Below are positions 1 to 7,123 of a stretch of 8,007 nucleotides of DNA, in pieces (positions within the stretch are counted from its first letter, which is position 1; each line of letters opens with the position of its first letter). This DNA comes from JBDNDK01 sp046719185 (GTDB lineage: Bacteria > Armatimonadota > UBA5829). The stretch spans positions 1 through 8,007 of the forward strand of contig JBDNDK010000111.1 of the NCBI GenBank assembly GCA_046719185.1, in the 5' to 3' direction. Under the pieces are notes generated by a model that saw only the letters and a program-made list of their open reading frames with translations, had not been told where the DNA came from and ran no database searches. A program made the position numbers and the translations under genes.

Positions 1-350
1 GGCGTTACGCAAACCTTCTCAATCATGCCATCATTTCTTGCATCTCTATAATGCATAGGATTGCCCAATAGATCACCATTTTCATCAATCAATCCAAAAT
101 CAACTCCCCAAGTATCAACACCAATACCATCAATCTTGCCATCAGTATGCTCATAAGCCATTTTTAACCCTTTTTTTACTTCAGCAAACAGCTTCAATAT
201 GTCCCAATGGAGATGTCCCAACACCTTAACAGGTTCATTTGGAAATCTATGAATTTCTTGGAGAGTTAATTTCCCATTATCTAATTTTCCAAGTATTGCT
301 CTTCCGCTTTCAGCTCCAAAATCAAATGCTAAGAATTGTGAAGTTTTCAA
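1..350 (-). CDS. rhaB: Rhamnulokinase (L-rhamnulose kinase), N-terminal part; gene runs off the window edge
   Basis: Rhamnulokinase phosphorylates L-rhamnulose to L-rhamnulose 1-phosphate with ATP in cytoplasmic rhamnose catabolism. The 116 visible residues are the first part of the FGGY sugar-kinase N-terminal domain. They contain the phosphate-binding start AFDFGAESGR (residues 8-17), EIHRF (32-36), GHLHWD (45-50), the strongly RhaB-like DTWGVDFGL (79-87) and YRDAR (101-105). I translated this from the reverse complement. The start is TTG at 350-348: the same frame has a TAG stop three codons upstream, no ATG is near, and GGAAGG lies 9 nt before the TTG. About three quarters of the usual ~480-residue protein lies beyond base 1. 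It is separated from the operon behind it by a strong terminator, so it probably has its own promoter, but I see no convincing one in 351-402. Family assignment is confident. Substrate is inferred from family motifs. Confidence 0.9.
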   Translation of the reverse strand, partial: MKTSQFLAFDFGAESGRAILGKLDNGKLTLQEIHRFPNEPVKVLGHLHWDILKLFAEVKKGLKMAYEHTDGKIDGIGVDTWGVDFGLIDENGDLLGNPMHYRDARNDGMIEKVCVT

Positions 351-359
351 TTTGCTCTA

Positions 360-365
360 CCTTCC
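360..365 (-). promoter_or_regulatory. Ribosome binding site deciding the TTG start of rhaB
   Basis: GGAAGG on the minus strand, 9 nt upstream of the TTG codon at 350-348. With the in-frame TAG just upstream, this makes TTG the only reasonable start. Confidence 0.6.
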
Positions 366-402
366 ATTCTCATATAATCCTAAATTAGAAATAGCATATT
401 TG

Positions 403-431
403 AAAAAGTATCGGGAACAAGTTCCCGATAC
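403..431 (-). terminator. Rho-independent terminator at the end of the radA-apgM operon
   Basis: A perfect 11-bp inverted repeat (408-418 and 421-431, arm GTATCGGGAAC) with a 2-base gap, which would fold as a 10-bp stem with a 4-base loop. Read on the minus strand, the stem is followed at once by five T residues (407-403). It lies about 30 bases after the apgM stop codon and before rhaB, so it should end the five-gene transcript. The plus-strand side is only AT-rich (ATATATTTT), so action in that direction is weaker or absent. Confidence 0.88.
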
Positions 432-462
432 ATATATTTTACGACTTTAAAATCAATTAGCT

Positions 463-1704
463 CTATGCTCCAAACTTTTCTTGAACATTCATCAATTGTG
501 TGATTATATTCATCACATTAATTCCGGATATCCTTCCTAATCCGCCAAATGTAATACTTCTTTCATCATACTTAGTGCATAAATCTACTCTCACATCTTG
601 TCCCCAAATTGCAATTGGCACCGGATCACCAGAGTGATCCATAAGCTCACAAGGTGTTGAGTGGTCAGCTGTTACAACTAAATAGCTTTTCTCTGGTAGA
701 TTGTCCATCAAATATCCAACCATTTCATCAAGCTTTTGAATGAGCTCAATTTTTTGCTGTGGATTATTATCATGCCCAGCCACATCATTTGCTTTTACAT
801 TACAAAGCACAAAATCTTTTGTTTCAAGCTCTTTTACAATGGCTTTAGCCATATCAATAACATTTGAATCTGATCCTCCAGTTGCAGTAGGAACATCAAT
901 TATATCCATTCCTAAATATTTTGCAACACCTTTAATAAGGCCTGTTTCTGCTACACAAGATGCAGATAATCCATATTTTTCTTTGAAGTTTTTGAGGTTA
1001 GGACCAATTCCAGCACCTCTAGGAAGAATAATATTAGCAGGATTTAATCCTTGAGCAATTCTTTCCTTATTTACTGGATGATCTTTTAATATTTCATAGG
1101 ATTTTTTTACAAATGCATTAACTGCAATAGCAGTTTTTTCAGATGCTTTGTCATTGAAATCTAAAGCTTTGCATTCCATAACAGCTGCACCTTCATGATG
1201 CGGATCTGTATCTGATATTTCAGCACCCAAGCCCGGAGCTCTTATAATTAAAGCACCTCTATGAGCCACTGATTCTTTGAATATAACTTCAACATCATCT
1301 ATATCCATTTCATTAACTGCTTTAGCTAATTCTTTTGTTCCTTCAAGTATTCTTCCGGCTCTTCTATCTTTGATAATCATATTATCATCTACTGTGCTGA
1401 AGTTGCATCTGAATGCAATATCACCAGATTTAACATCCATGCCTATTCCAGCTGCTTCAAAAGGACCTCTGCCTGTGTAATATTTGTATGGATCATATCC
1501 AAGAATTGCTAAATGTGATGTATCACTACCAGCTCTTACTCCCGCAGCTATTGGATCCATAATTCCACATTCACTCTCAGCTGCCAGTTTATCAAGATTT
1601 GGTTTTACAGCAACCTCTAAAGGTGTTTTACCACCAAGATTTCTTATAGGTCTATCACTAAGACCATCAGCAATCAAAAGTACAGCCTTTGCTGAAAGAG
1701 ACAT
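463..1704 (-). CDS. apgM: 2,3-bisphosphoglycerate-independent phosphoglycerate mutase, archaeal type (ApgM)
   Basis: Interconverts 3- and 2-phosphoglycerate in glycolysis and gluconeogenesis without the 2,3-bisphosphoglycerate cofactor. It belongs to the alkaline-phosphatase-like metalloenzyme superfamily. The 413 residues match the usual ApgM length (about 400-415). Visible sites are the N-terminal metal-ligand motif LIADG (D13), GSDTSH (60-64), whose Ser60 aligns with the phosphoserine nucleophile of the family, DPHHEG (168-172), ANDVAGHDNN (305-314; D307 and H311), TADHSTP (345-351; D347 and H348) and DHSGDPVP (356-363). It is the last gene of the operon. ATG at 1704 lies 2 nt after the birA stop. 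An excellent AGGAGG (1720-1715) sits in the last birA codons, 10 nt upstream, which fixes the start and suggests efficient, possibly independent initiation. The terminator at 403-431 follows. Family assignment is confident. A related phosphonopyruvate decarboxylase-like activity is unlikely given the length and motifs. Confidence 0.95.
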   Translation of the reverse strand: MSLSAKAVLLIADGLSDRPIRNLGGKTPLEVAVKPNLDKLAAESECGIMDPIAAGVRAGSDTSHLAILGYDPYKYYTGRGPFEAAGIGMDVKSGDIAFRCNFSTVDDNMIIKDRRAGRILEGTKELAKAVNEMDIDDVEVIFKESVAHRGALIIRAPGLGAEISDTDPHHEGAAVMECKALDFNDKASEKTAIAVNAFVKKSYEILKDHPVNKERIAQGLNPANIILPRGAGIGPNLKNFKEKYGLSASCVAETGLIKGVAKYLGMDIIDVPTATGGSDSNVIDMAKAIVKELETKDFVLCNVKANDVAGHDNNPQQKIELIQKLDEMVGYLMDNLPEKSYLVVTADHSTPCELMDHSGDPVPIAIWGQDVRVDLCTKYDERSITFGGLGRISGINVMNIITQLMNVQEKFGA

Positions 1705-1706
1705 TA

Positions 1707-2471
1707 TTATTTTTCCTCCTGTTGTTTTGTATCAGAATTAAAACATATTGTATCTGCCGAATAAACAGATATCAAATCACTATCAGTAGCTAGCAATAGT
1801 TTTCCATCTTCATCTATATCTTTTATAACACCACATATAGATTCTGACTCATTATCAACTATCACCAATTTCCCTTTACCCCACAGTTTTTCTCTACATA
1901 TTGGCAAAATTTCTGAGCAGAATTTATTATCTAAACAAAGATTATACAGTATTCCAAACTTTTCTGCGATTGCTTCACACATTATATCAATATTTGTTTC
2001 CAAACAGCCTTCAATTTTGGCTGATGTTGCAATATTTTCTAATTCGTCTGGAAAAGAACTTTGGTTCAGATTTATTCCTATACCAATTATTACAGCAGAA
2101 CCTTGTAGACTATTTTCTGCTTCAATTAGTACACCGCCAATTTTTTTATTGCCTATATAAATGTCATTAGGCCATTTGAAAGATGGTTTTAATTTGAGCC
2201 TTTCTTCAAGAACTAGAACTCCAGCTAGACCTGCAGCAAAAGATAATTCATATAATCTATTGTGATCAATATCAGGTCTTACAATTATGCTCATCAATAA
2301 ACTTTTGCCAATACAATCCCACCATGCTCTGCCTCTTCTGCCTTTCCCACTTGTTTGCATAAGTGCTGTAATTACAGTTCCTTCAGCAGCACCTTTTTTT
2401 GCAAACTGCATTGCAAGGTTATTTGTTGAATCCACACATCCATATCTTAGATAAGATGGTTTAAAAAGCAT
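1707..2471 (-). CDS. birA: Biotin--[acetyl-CoA-carboxylase] ligase, short monofunctional form without HTH domain
   Basis: Activates biotin as biotinyl-5'-AMP and transfers it to a lysine of the biotin carboxyl carrier protein, as acetyl-CoA carboxylase and other biotin enzymes require. The 254 residues hold the catalytic domain, with DSTNN (14-18), the biotinyl-AMP loop GKGRRGRAW (42-50; the first Arg of the usual GRGRRGR is Lys here), KWPND (99-103, Lys99 being the conserved catalytic lysine), KKIGGVLIE (109-117) and IGIGINLN (129-136). A small C-terminal domain (roughly 200-245) follows. No winged-helix DNA-binding domain precedes the catalytic core, so this is a class I ligase and should not act as the biotin-operon repressor. 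ATG at 2471 lies 4 nt after the nadC stop with GAAGG about 8 nt upstream, in the last nadC codons. The Q-Q-E-E-K tail encodes the Shine-Dalgarno of apgM. The short AT-rich overlap of functions is otherwise ordinary. Confidence 0.95.
   Translation of the reverse strand: MLFKPSYLRYGCVDSTNNLAMQFAKKGAAEGTVITALMQTSGKGRRGRAWWDCIGKSLLMSIIVRPDIDHNRLYELSFAAGLAGVLVLEERLKLKPSFKWPNDIYIGNKKIGGVLIEAENSLQGSAVIIGIGINLNQSSFPDELENIATSAKIEGCLETNIDIMCEAIAEKFGILYNLCLDNKFCSEILPICREKLWGKGKLVIVDNESESICGVIKDIDEDGKLLLATDSDLISVYSADTICFNSDTKQQEEK
1715..1720 (-). promoter_or_regulatory. Strong Shine-Dalgarno of apgM inside the birA 3' end
   Basis: AGGAGG on the minus strand, overlapping the final birA codons (Gln-Glu-Glu-Lys), 10 nt before the apgM ATG. 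It is the strongest ribosome binding site in the operon. Confidence 0.75.
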
Positions 2472-2475
2472 TTTG

Positions 2476-3321
2476 CTATCCTTCAGAAATTAAAAGGCTT
2501 ATATCAAGAGCTCTTGGAGAATGTGTAAGCTCTCCAACTGATATAAGATCAACTCCTGTTTCTGCAATAGATTTTACAGTACTTAAGTTTACTCCACCAG
2601 ATGCCTCTAAAAGCACTCTGCCATTATTTATCTCAACTGCTTTTTTTATCAAATCAACAGACATATTATCTAACAATACTGCATCAGCACCGGCAGAAAT
2701 AGCATCTTCCAGCTGATTTATATCACTTATTTCAACCTCTATATTCAAAGTGTGAGGTGCTCTTTTTTTTGCAGCCTCTACTGCAAGCCTCACACCACCA
2801 GATGCAGTAATATGATTATCTTTGATAAGAATACCATCAGATAAACTATATCTATGATTATATCCACCACCTTGGACAACAGAATATTTCTCAAGCCATC
2901 TAAGTCCTGGTGTGGTTTTTCTAGTATCAATTATTTTTGCTTTGGTATGTTTTACTTCATTAACATACATACTTGTCAGAGTTGCAATACCAGACATTCT
3001 CTGAAGGAAGTTAAGAGCAACTCTTTCTCCACATAGTATGCTTCTTATTTTCCCCTTGATTTCAGCAATCTGATCACCAGGTTTTACACAAGCACCATCA
3101 GAAACTATAGAATTAAATACTAAATCTTCATCTATAGACTTAAATGTTGCTTCTGCAAGCTCCATTCCTGCTATTACACCATTCTGCTTTGCAGAAATTA
3201 TACCCACAGCATTACTAGAAGCCGGTATAGTAAGAAGTGTAGTTATATCTCCACAACCAATATCTTCAATCAAAGCATTTTTAACAAGTTTTTCAATATA
3301 AATAGGGTCTAATACTGTCAT
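2476..3321 (-). CDS. nadC: Nicotinate-nucleotide pyrophosphorylase (carboxylating), quinolinate phosphoribosyltransferase
   Basis: Converts quinolinate and PRPP to nicotinate mononucleotide, CO2 and pyrophosphate. This is the step directly after NadA in de novo NAD synthesis. The 281 residues are full length for the family (about 275-300). Visible motifs are EDIGCGDITT (19-28), FLQRMSGIAT (105-114), TRKTTPGLR (133-141), a glycine- and His-rich strand GGGYNHR (151-157), DGILIKDNHI (162-171), EVEISD (195-200), AVLLDNM (214-220), EASGGV (239-244) and SVGELTHS (261-268). These cover the PRPP- and quinolinate-binding barrel residues. ATG at 3321-3319 overlaps the nadA stop in ATGA (4-nt overlap), so translation is probably coupled. 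A distant GAAGGA lies about 11 nt upstream. It contains an A8 run (2763-2770) that is intact, which is useful as a local check on sequence quality. Confidence 0.97.
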   Translation of the reverse strand: MTVLDPIYIEKLVKNALIEDIGCGDITTLLTIPASSNAVGIISAKQNGVIAGMELAEATFKSIDEDLVFNSIVSDGACVKPGDQIAEIKGKIRSILCGERVALNFLQRMSGIATLTSMYVNEVKHTKAKIIDTRKTTPGLRWLEKYSVVQGGGYNHRYSLSDGILIKDNHITASGGVRLAVEAAKKRAPHTLNIEVEISDINQLEDAISAGADAVLLDNMSVDLIKKAVEINNGRVLLEASGGVNLSTVKSIAETGVDLISVGELTHSPRALDISLLISEG

Positions 3322-4226
3322 ATTCTTATCATTCCTTCAATGGCGTTTCTTGCTTTATCTATCACATCAACTGGTAATTTTATTTCATATTTCATCTCCT
3401 TTAAACTATCCCTAACTTTATATAAATCAATATATTTCATATTAGGACAGATATTTAGAGTGTTAGGATTATAAAACTTCTTTTCTGGATTTTCTTTTTG
3501 CAATCTATGGAGAATGCCTCTTTCTGTACACATTATAAATTCTTCTTTATTGCTTTCTCTTATATATCTAAGCATTCCAGATGTACTTTCCACTGCATCA
3601 GCTAGTCTCACAACTTCTTGAGTGCATTCTGGATGTGCTACAACCTCTGCATTTGGATGTTCTCTTTTTGTCTTTATCACATCTTCAGTTAGTATTCTAT
3701 GATGAGTTGGGCAATATCCACAATAGCATATCACTTTCTTATTTGTTTTAGATGCTACATAAGAACCTAATGATTTATCTGGTACAAATAATATTTCATC
3801 AGCATCAATAGATTCTACAACCTTAACAGCATTAGCAGATGTGCAGCAAATATCGCTTTCTGCCTTTACCTCAGCAGAGCTATTAACATAAGTTACCACA
3901 GGTCTATTAGGATATTGTGCTTTGAATTCTCTTAGCTGGCTTGCTGTTATCATGTCAGCCATAGGACAGCCTGCATTTTTATCTGGAAGCAATACTGTCT
4001 TATCAGGTGAAAGTATTTTTGCAGTTTCTGCCATAAAAAACACACCACAAAATACAATCACATCAGATTCAACTTCACTTGCTTTTCTTGAGAGCTCAAG
4101 AGAATCACCAGTGAAATCTGCAATGTCCTGAACTTCTGCAAGCTGATAATTGTGTGCCAAAATCACAGCATTTCTTTCTTCTTTTAGTTTTCTAATTTCC
4201 TCTAAAATTGTATTTTCAGTATTCAC
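3318..4226 (-). CDS. nadA: Quinolinate synthase A ([4Fe-4S] enzyme)
   Basis: Condenses iminoaspartate with dihydroxyacetone phosphate to quinolinate in de novo NAD synthesis. I take GTG at 4226 as the start: it gives 302 residues beginning in the usual way (N-T-E-N, then EEIRKLKEERNAVILAHNYQ), one base after the radA stop. The frame is open up to an ATG at 4280, but that adds a non-homologous hydrophobic 18 residues, overlaps radA by 53 nt and has no Shine-Dalgarno. The GTG itself also lacks a clear one and probably relies on coupling at TGATGTG. Counted from the GTG, the likely cluster ligands are C87 (AGCPMAD), C172 (last Cys of CYCGYC) and C260 (NICPNM). Other family motifs are DSLELSR (41-47), FCGVFFMAETAKILSP (59-74), VVTYVNSSAEVKA (110-122), FVPDKSLG (147-154), AHPEC (197-201) and STSGM (214-218). 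NadB, the usual iminoaspartate source, is not in the window. Confidence 0.96.
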   Translation of the reverse strand: MNTENTILEEIRKLKEERNAVILAHNYQLAEVQDIADFTGDSLELSRKASEVESDVIVFCGVFFMAETAKILSPDKTVLLPDKNAGCPMADMITASQLREFKAQYPNRPVVTYVNSSAEVKAESDICCTSANAVKVVESIDADEILFVPDKSLGSYVASKTNKKVICYCGYCPTHHRILTEDVIKTKREHPNAEVVAHPECTQEVVRLADAVESTSGMLRYIRESNKEEFIMCTERGILHRLQKENPEKKFYNPNTLNICPNMKYIDLYKVRDSLKEMKYEIKLPVDVIDKARNAIEGMIRI

Positions 4227-4227
4227 A

Positions 4228-5610
4228 TCAAACACCAGTCTTTCTGTTATTAGTATTAAAAGCATAATCAATTGCTTCATTTAGAGAATTGACAGCTTTA
4301 ATTTTCATTCCATTTGTTTTTGTATTATTTTTTATAGAACCAGCTGGCACAATTGCAGTTGTAAAACCTAATCTTTTAGCTTCATTTATTCTTTTTTCAA
4401 TCTGACTTATAGCTCTCACTTCACCAGCTAAACCAATTTCACCCAGAGCAATCAAATCATAAGATATATTGGTATCAAGAGTACTAGATGCAATAGATAA
4501 TGCAACAGCAAGGTCTGATGCAGGCTCTACTATTTTAACTCCACCTGCCACATTGACATATACATCTTTATTACCCAATGAAAAACCTGCTCTTTTTTCC
4601 AACACAGCCATTATCATAATAGTTTTGTTATAATCAACACCAGTGCACATTCTTCTAGGAGCTGGAAAATATGTTTGAGATACCAATGCCTGAATCTCAA
4701 CTAATAATGGTCTTGAACCTTCTATAGTTGCTGTTACAACAGAACCAGGAGTTTGTCCCGGTCTTTCAGCAAGCAATACTTCAGAAGGATTTTCAACAGA
4801 TATTAATCCTTCTTCTCTCATTTCAAAGATGCCTATTTCATCAGTTGAGCCAAATCTGTTTTTCACAGCTCTTAATATTCTATATGACATATGTTTATCA
4901 CCTTCAAAGTATAACACTGTATCCACCATATGTTCCAATACTCTAGGTCCTGCAAGTGTGCCTTCTTTTGTTACATGACCTACAATAAACACAGGGATGT
5001 TGCTTTTTTTTGCTGTTTCCATTAATGATGCAGTGCAGCTTCTTACTTGGCTGACTGTTCCTGGAGCTGATGATAAATCAGAATCATGCATTGTTTGAAT
5101 GGAATCTATTATAAGATATGAAGGTTTGTTTGTGCTTATGTATTCATCAACAATTGAAATATCTGTTGCATTAGCTAATAAAAGATTATCAGAGGATACT
5201 CCAAGCCTATTAGCTCTTAGTTTTATCTGATCTACTGATTCTTCACCAGATATATATAACACAGAGGAATCTTGACCGCTTAATGTTTCTGCAGCTTGTA
5301 ATAGAAGTGTAGATTTCCCTATGCCTGGATCTCCACCAATTAAAACAAGAGAGCCAGCAACCACACCTCCACCAAGCACTCTATCAAACTCAGAAATATT
5401 AGTTTTGAATCTTTTGGCTTCTGTTGTATTTATAGAAGAAATTGGAGTAGGTGATGGGATATCTGTTCTTTTGCCAGATTTAACTTTTGATTTTTCTACA
5501 AATTCTTCAACAAGTGATGCCCATTCTCCGCAATCAGGGCACTTTCCAAGCCATTTAGGTGAGTCAAATCCGCAAGACTGGCAAATAAATCTAGTGTGTG
5601 TTTTAGGCAT
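4228..5610 (-). CDS. radA: DNA repair protein RadA (Sms), branch-migration ATPase
   Basis: A RecA-related, DnaB-like ring ATPase that helps process recombination intermediates and extend D-loops with RecA. The 460 residues are typical. The order is: N-terminal C4 zinc finger (C10, C13, C24, C27), a linker, a RecA-like ATPase with Walker A GGDPGIGKST (92-101), Walker B YLIIDS (165-170), the RadA-specific KNRFG (250-254), and a C-terminal Lon-protease-like domain (roughly 275-450; it includes LAVALSIASS and GEIGLAGEVRA). The catalytic Ser-Lys pair of true Lon proteases is not expected in RadA. It is the first gene of the operon. ATG at 5610 has only an A-rich leader (GAAAAATTAAA) and no real Shine-Dalgarno, unlike most genes here. 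The promoter must lie in 5611-5730 on the minus strand. The nearest -10-like elements there (TATAAA, TAGAAT) lack a good -35 partner. Confidence 0.97.
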   Translation of the reverse strand: MPKTHTRFICQSCGFDSPKWLGKCPDCGEWASLVEEFVEKSKVKSGKRTDIPSPTPISSINTTEAKRFKTNISEFDRVLGGGVVAGSLVLIGGDPGIGKSTLLLQAAETLSGQDSSVLYISGEESVDQIKLRANRLGVSSDNLLLANATDISIVDEYISTNKPSYLIIDSIQTMHDSDLSSAPGTVSQVRSCTASLMETAKKSNIPVFIVGHVTKEGTLAGPRVLEHMVDTVLYFEGDKHMSYRILRAVKNRFGSTDEIGIFEMREEGLISVENPSEVLLAERPGQTPGSVVTATIEGSRPLLVEIQALVSQTYFPAPRRMCTGVDYNKTIMIMAVLEKRAGFSLGNKDVYVNVAGGVKIVEPASDLAVALSIASSTLDTNISYDLIALGEIGLAGEVRAISQIEKRINEAKRLGFTTAIVPAGSIKNNTKTNGMKIKAVNSLNEAIDYAFNTNNRKTGV

Positions 5611-5658
5611 TTTAATTTTTCAGTTTATATAAAGTTTTTTTCTATTTAATTATTCTAT

Positions 5659-5695
5659 AGGGTATCACATTCCTTTAATTTTATACAGAGGGTAT
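5659..5695. repeat. Pair of 7-bp direct repeats AGGGTAT, 30 bp apart
   Basis: AGGGTAT occurs at 5659-5665 and 5689-5695 in the radA/rloA divergent intergenic region. The start-to-start distance is 30 bp, about three helical turns. GGG is rare in this AT-rich spacer, so the pair stands out by eye. It lies where the radA promoter should be, so a protein-binding role is possible but not shown. Chance is also possible. Confidence 0.3.
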
Positions 5696-5743
5696 GGAAA
5701 ATATTTGTCTTGGCAATAATAATATTAGATATATAGAAACAAC

Positions 5744-5771
5744 TTGCAATTATGCAGATAATATGCATAAT
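5744..5771 (+). promoter_or_regulatory. Candidate sigma70-type promoter for the rloAB pair
   Basis: TTGCAA (5744-5749), a 16-bp spacer and CATAAT (5766-5771) match the -35 and -10 consensus reasonably well. Transcription would start near 5778, giving a leader of about 53 nt before the ATG at 5831. A weaker alternative is TTGGCA (5710-5715), 16 bp and TATAGA (5732-5737). The rest of the 5611-5830 spacer holds no gene that I can support. Confidence 0.45.
5749..5771. repeat. Perfect inverted repeat overlapping the rloAB promoter: candidate operator
   Basis: ATTATGCA (5749-5756) and TGCATAAT (5764-5771) are perfect inverted copies around a 7-bp centre, GATAATA. The palindrome covers the spacer and the -10 hexamer of the candidate promoter. 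Half-sites about 15 bp apart, centre to centre, suit a dimeric repressor, and a repressor bound here would block RNA polymerase. No regulator gene is in the window. AT-rich DNA makes short palindromes by chance, so the functional reading is an inference. Confidence 0.4.
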
Positions 5772-5819
5772 ATTGGGTTAAATCAGCAAATAATTGGAAA
5801 CAGGTAAATAAAAACAATC

Positions 5820-5823
5820 AGGA
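5820..5823 (+). promoter_or_regulatory. Ribosome binding site supporting the original rloA start at 5831
   Basis: AGGA, 7 nt before ATG 5831-5833. The downstream ATG at 5890 has no comparable site. This supports 5831 as the ancestral start and the break that follows as a frameshift, not an extended leader. Confidence 0.6.
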
Positions 5824-5856
5824 AAATAGAATGTTAGTACAATTCAGTGTGAGAAA

Positions 5857-5860
5857 CTTA
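5857..5860 (+). other. Frameshift site in rloA (one base missing)
   Basis: The sequence reads AAC TTA AAT CAA TAA. Adding one T (AAC TTT AAA TCA ATA AAA) restores N-F-K-S-I-K, the common start of this ATPase group. There is no canonical -1 slippery heptamer here. The lost base would come from a short T run. Confidence 0.75.
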
Positions 5861-7110
5861 AATCAATAAAAGATAAAGTAACATTAAGTATGGTTGCTTC
5901 ATCTGATAATAATCATATAGAAAATACATTTACAGACCCATCTGGAAAAATGAGACTTCTAAAAACTGCTGTTATATATGGGGCAAATGCTTCAGGGAAA
6001 TCAAATATCTTAAAAGCAATGGATTGTATGAGAGATATTATAATTGATTCACACAAGAATATTGAAGGTGATAAAATTAATATTAGTTCATATAAATTAG
6101 ATTCATTATTTCAGAATGAACCAACTGAATTTGAAATAGTATTTATCAAAAATAATAAAAGATATCAGTATGGTTTTAGCACAAATGCAAAAAGCATATT
6201 TGGTGAATGGCTGTATTTAGCAGATCTCAATAAACAAAAAGTTATAAATAAAATATTATTTACAAGATCAAAAGATTCTAGCACAAAGTTTGGAGATTCT
6301 TGGAAGCCTAAAAAAGAGAGATTAATTGATGATGTTTTGGATAACCAATTGTATTTGTCAAAATTCACCCAAAACAATCATGAGATTGCAAAAGATGTAT
6401 TTAATTGGATAAAATCAAATCTTGGCATGATATTTGATAATATTCATCCAGTAGGCTTTACTCTAAAAATGATTGATGATTATCTTGAAAATAGAAGCAT
6501 AGATATGAAATCAGAAATTCTTAGCATTTTAAAAAATGCTGATGTAGGGATAGATGATTTCTATGTAGAAAGAGAGGAACTTCTTAACTCTAAGATGTGG
6601 AGTTTGCTACCTCAAGAAATAAAAGAAGACATAATGAAAGATATTTCAAATAAGTCAGATTCTGATATTAATAAAATGATGGTTTTGACAAGTATTTTTA
6701 CAAAGCACAAAATGAGTAATTCTGATGTTTATGTGGATTTTGAACTATCAGAAGATGAATCTAATGGAACACAGAAATTATTTGCATTATCAGTCCCAGT
6801 AATTGATACACTTATCAACAATAAAACTTTAGTTGTTGATGAATTAGAATCTAGTTTGCATCCCTTACTAACTAGGGAAATAATAAAAATGTTTCATAAA
6901 ACAAAGGATAGTAACGCACAACTAGTTTTTACAACACATGATACATCTCTACTAGATTCGGATCTATTTAGAAAGGATCAAATATGGTTTACGGAAAAAA
7001 ATAAAGAAATGGCAACTGATTTGTATTCACTTTGGGATTTTAAAGCTAGAAAAGAAGAAAACTTCAGAAAAGGGTATTTAACAGGAAAATATGGTGCTAT
7101 TCCTTTCTTA

Positions 7111-7114
7111 GGAG
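7111..7114 (+). promoter_or_regulatory. Ribosome binding site deciding the TTG start of rloB
   Basis: GGAG (in TTAGGAG), 9 nt before TTG 7124-7126 and inside the rloA 3' end. It makes the TTG start, with its 11-nt overlap with rloA, more likely than the GTG at 7267, which has only A-rich sequence upstream. Confidence 0.65.
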
Positions 7115-7123
7115 AATTCAATT

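Noticed and set aside
740..1741. Open frames on the plus strand opposite apgM (740-1054, 1277-1480, 1484-1741)
   Set aside because: They lie antisense to a well-supported gene, have serine/isoleucine-rich sequence without domain motifs, and are best explained by its codon use.
1707..2471. BirA as a biotin-dependent repressor controlling nearby promoters
   Set aside because: The protein starts directly at the catalytic domain. There is no N-terminal winged helix to bind an operator.
4227..4280. Longer nadA start at ATG 4280 (or the ATG at codon 6)
   Set aside because: It adds a hydrophobic extension not seen in NadA, overlaps radA by 53 nt and lacks a Shine-Dalgarno. GTG 4226, directly after the radA stop, gives the normal N-terminus.
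5321..5632. Plus-strand open frame opposite the radA 5' end
   Set aside because: It is antisense to the conserved zinc finger and Walker A region of radA, and its translation shows no recognisable motif.
5694..5807. Small 37-codon open frame on the plus strand (MENICLGNN...) in the radA/rloA spacer, with GAGGG just upstream
   Set aside because: GAGGG is only one base from the ATG, too close to work as a ribosome binding site. The frame overlaps the candidate promoter and palindrome, and the peptide is Asn/Ile-rich as expected from AT-rich noncoding DNA.
5851..5870. Programmed -1 ribosomal frameshifting in rloA
   Set aside because: No X XXY YYZ slippery heptamer at the join and no clear downstream stem. 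A lost T in a short run explains it more simply.
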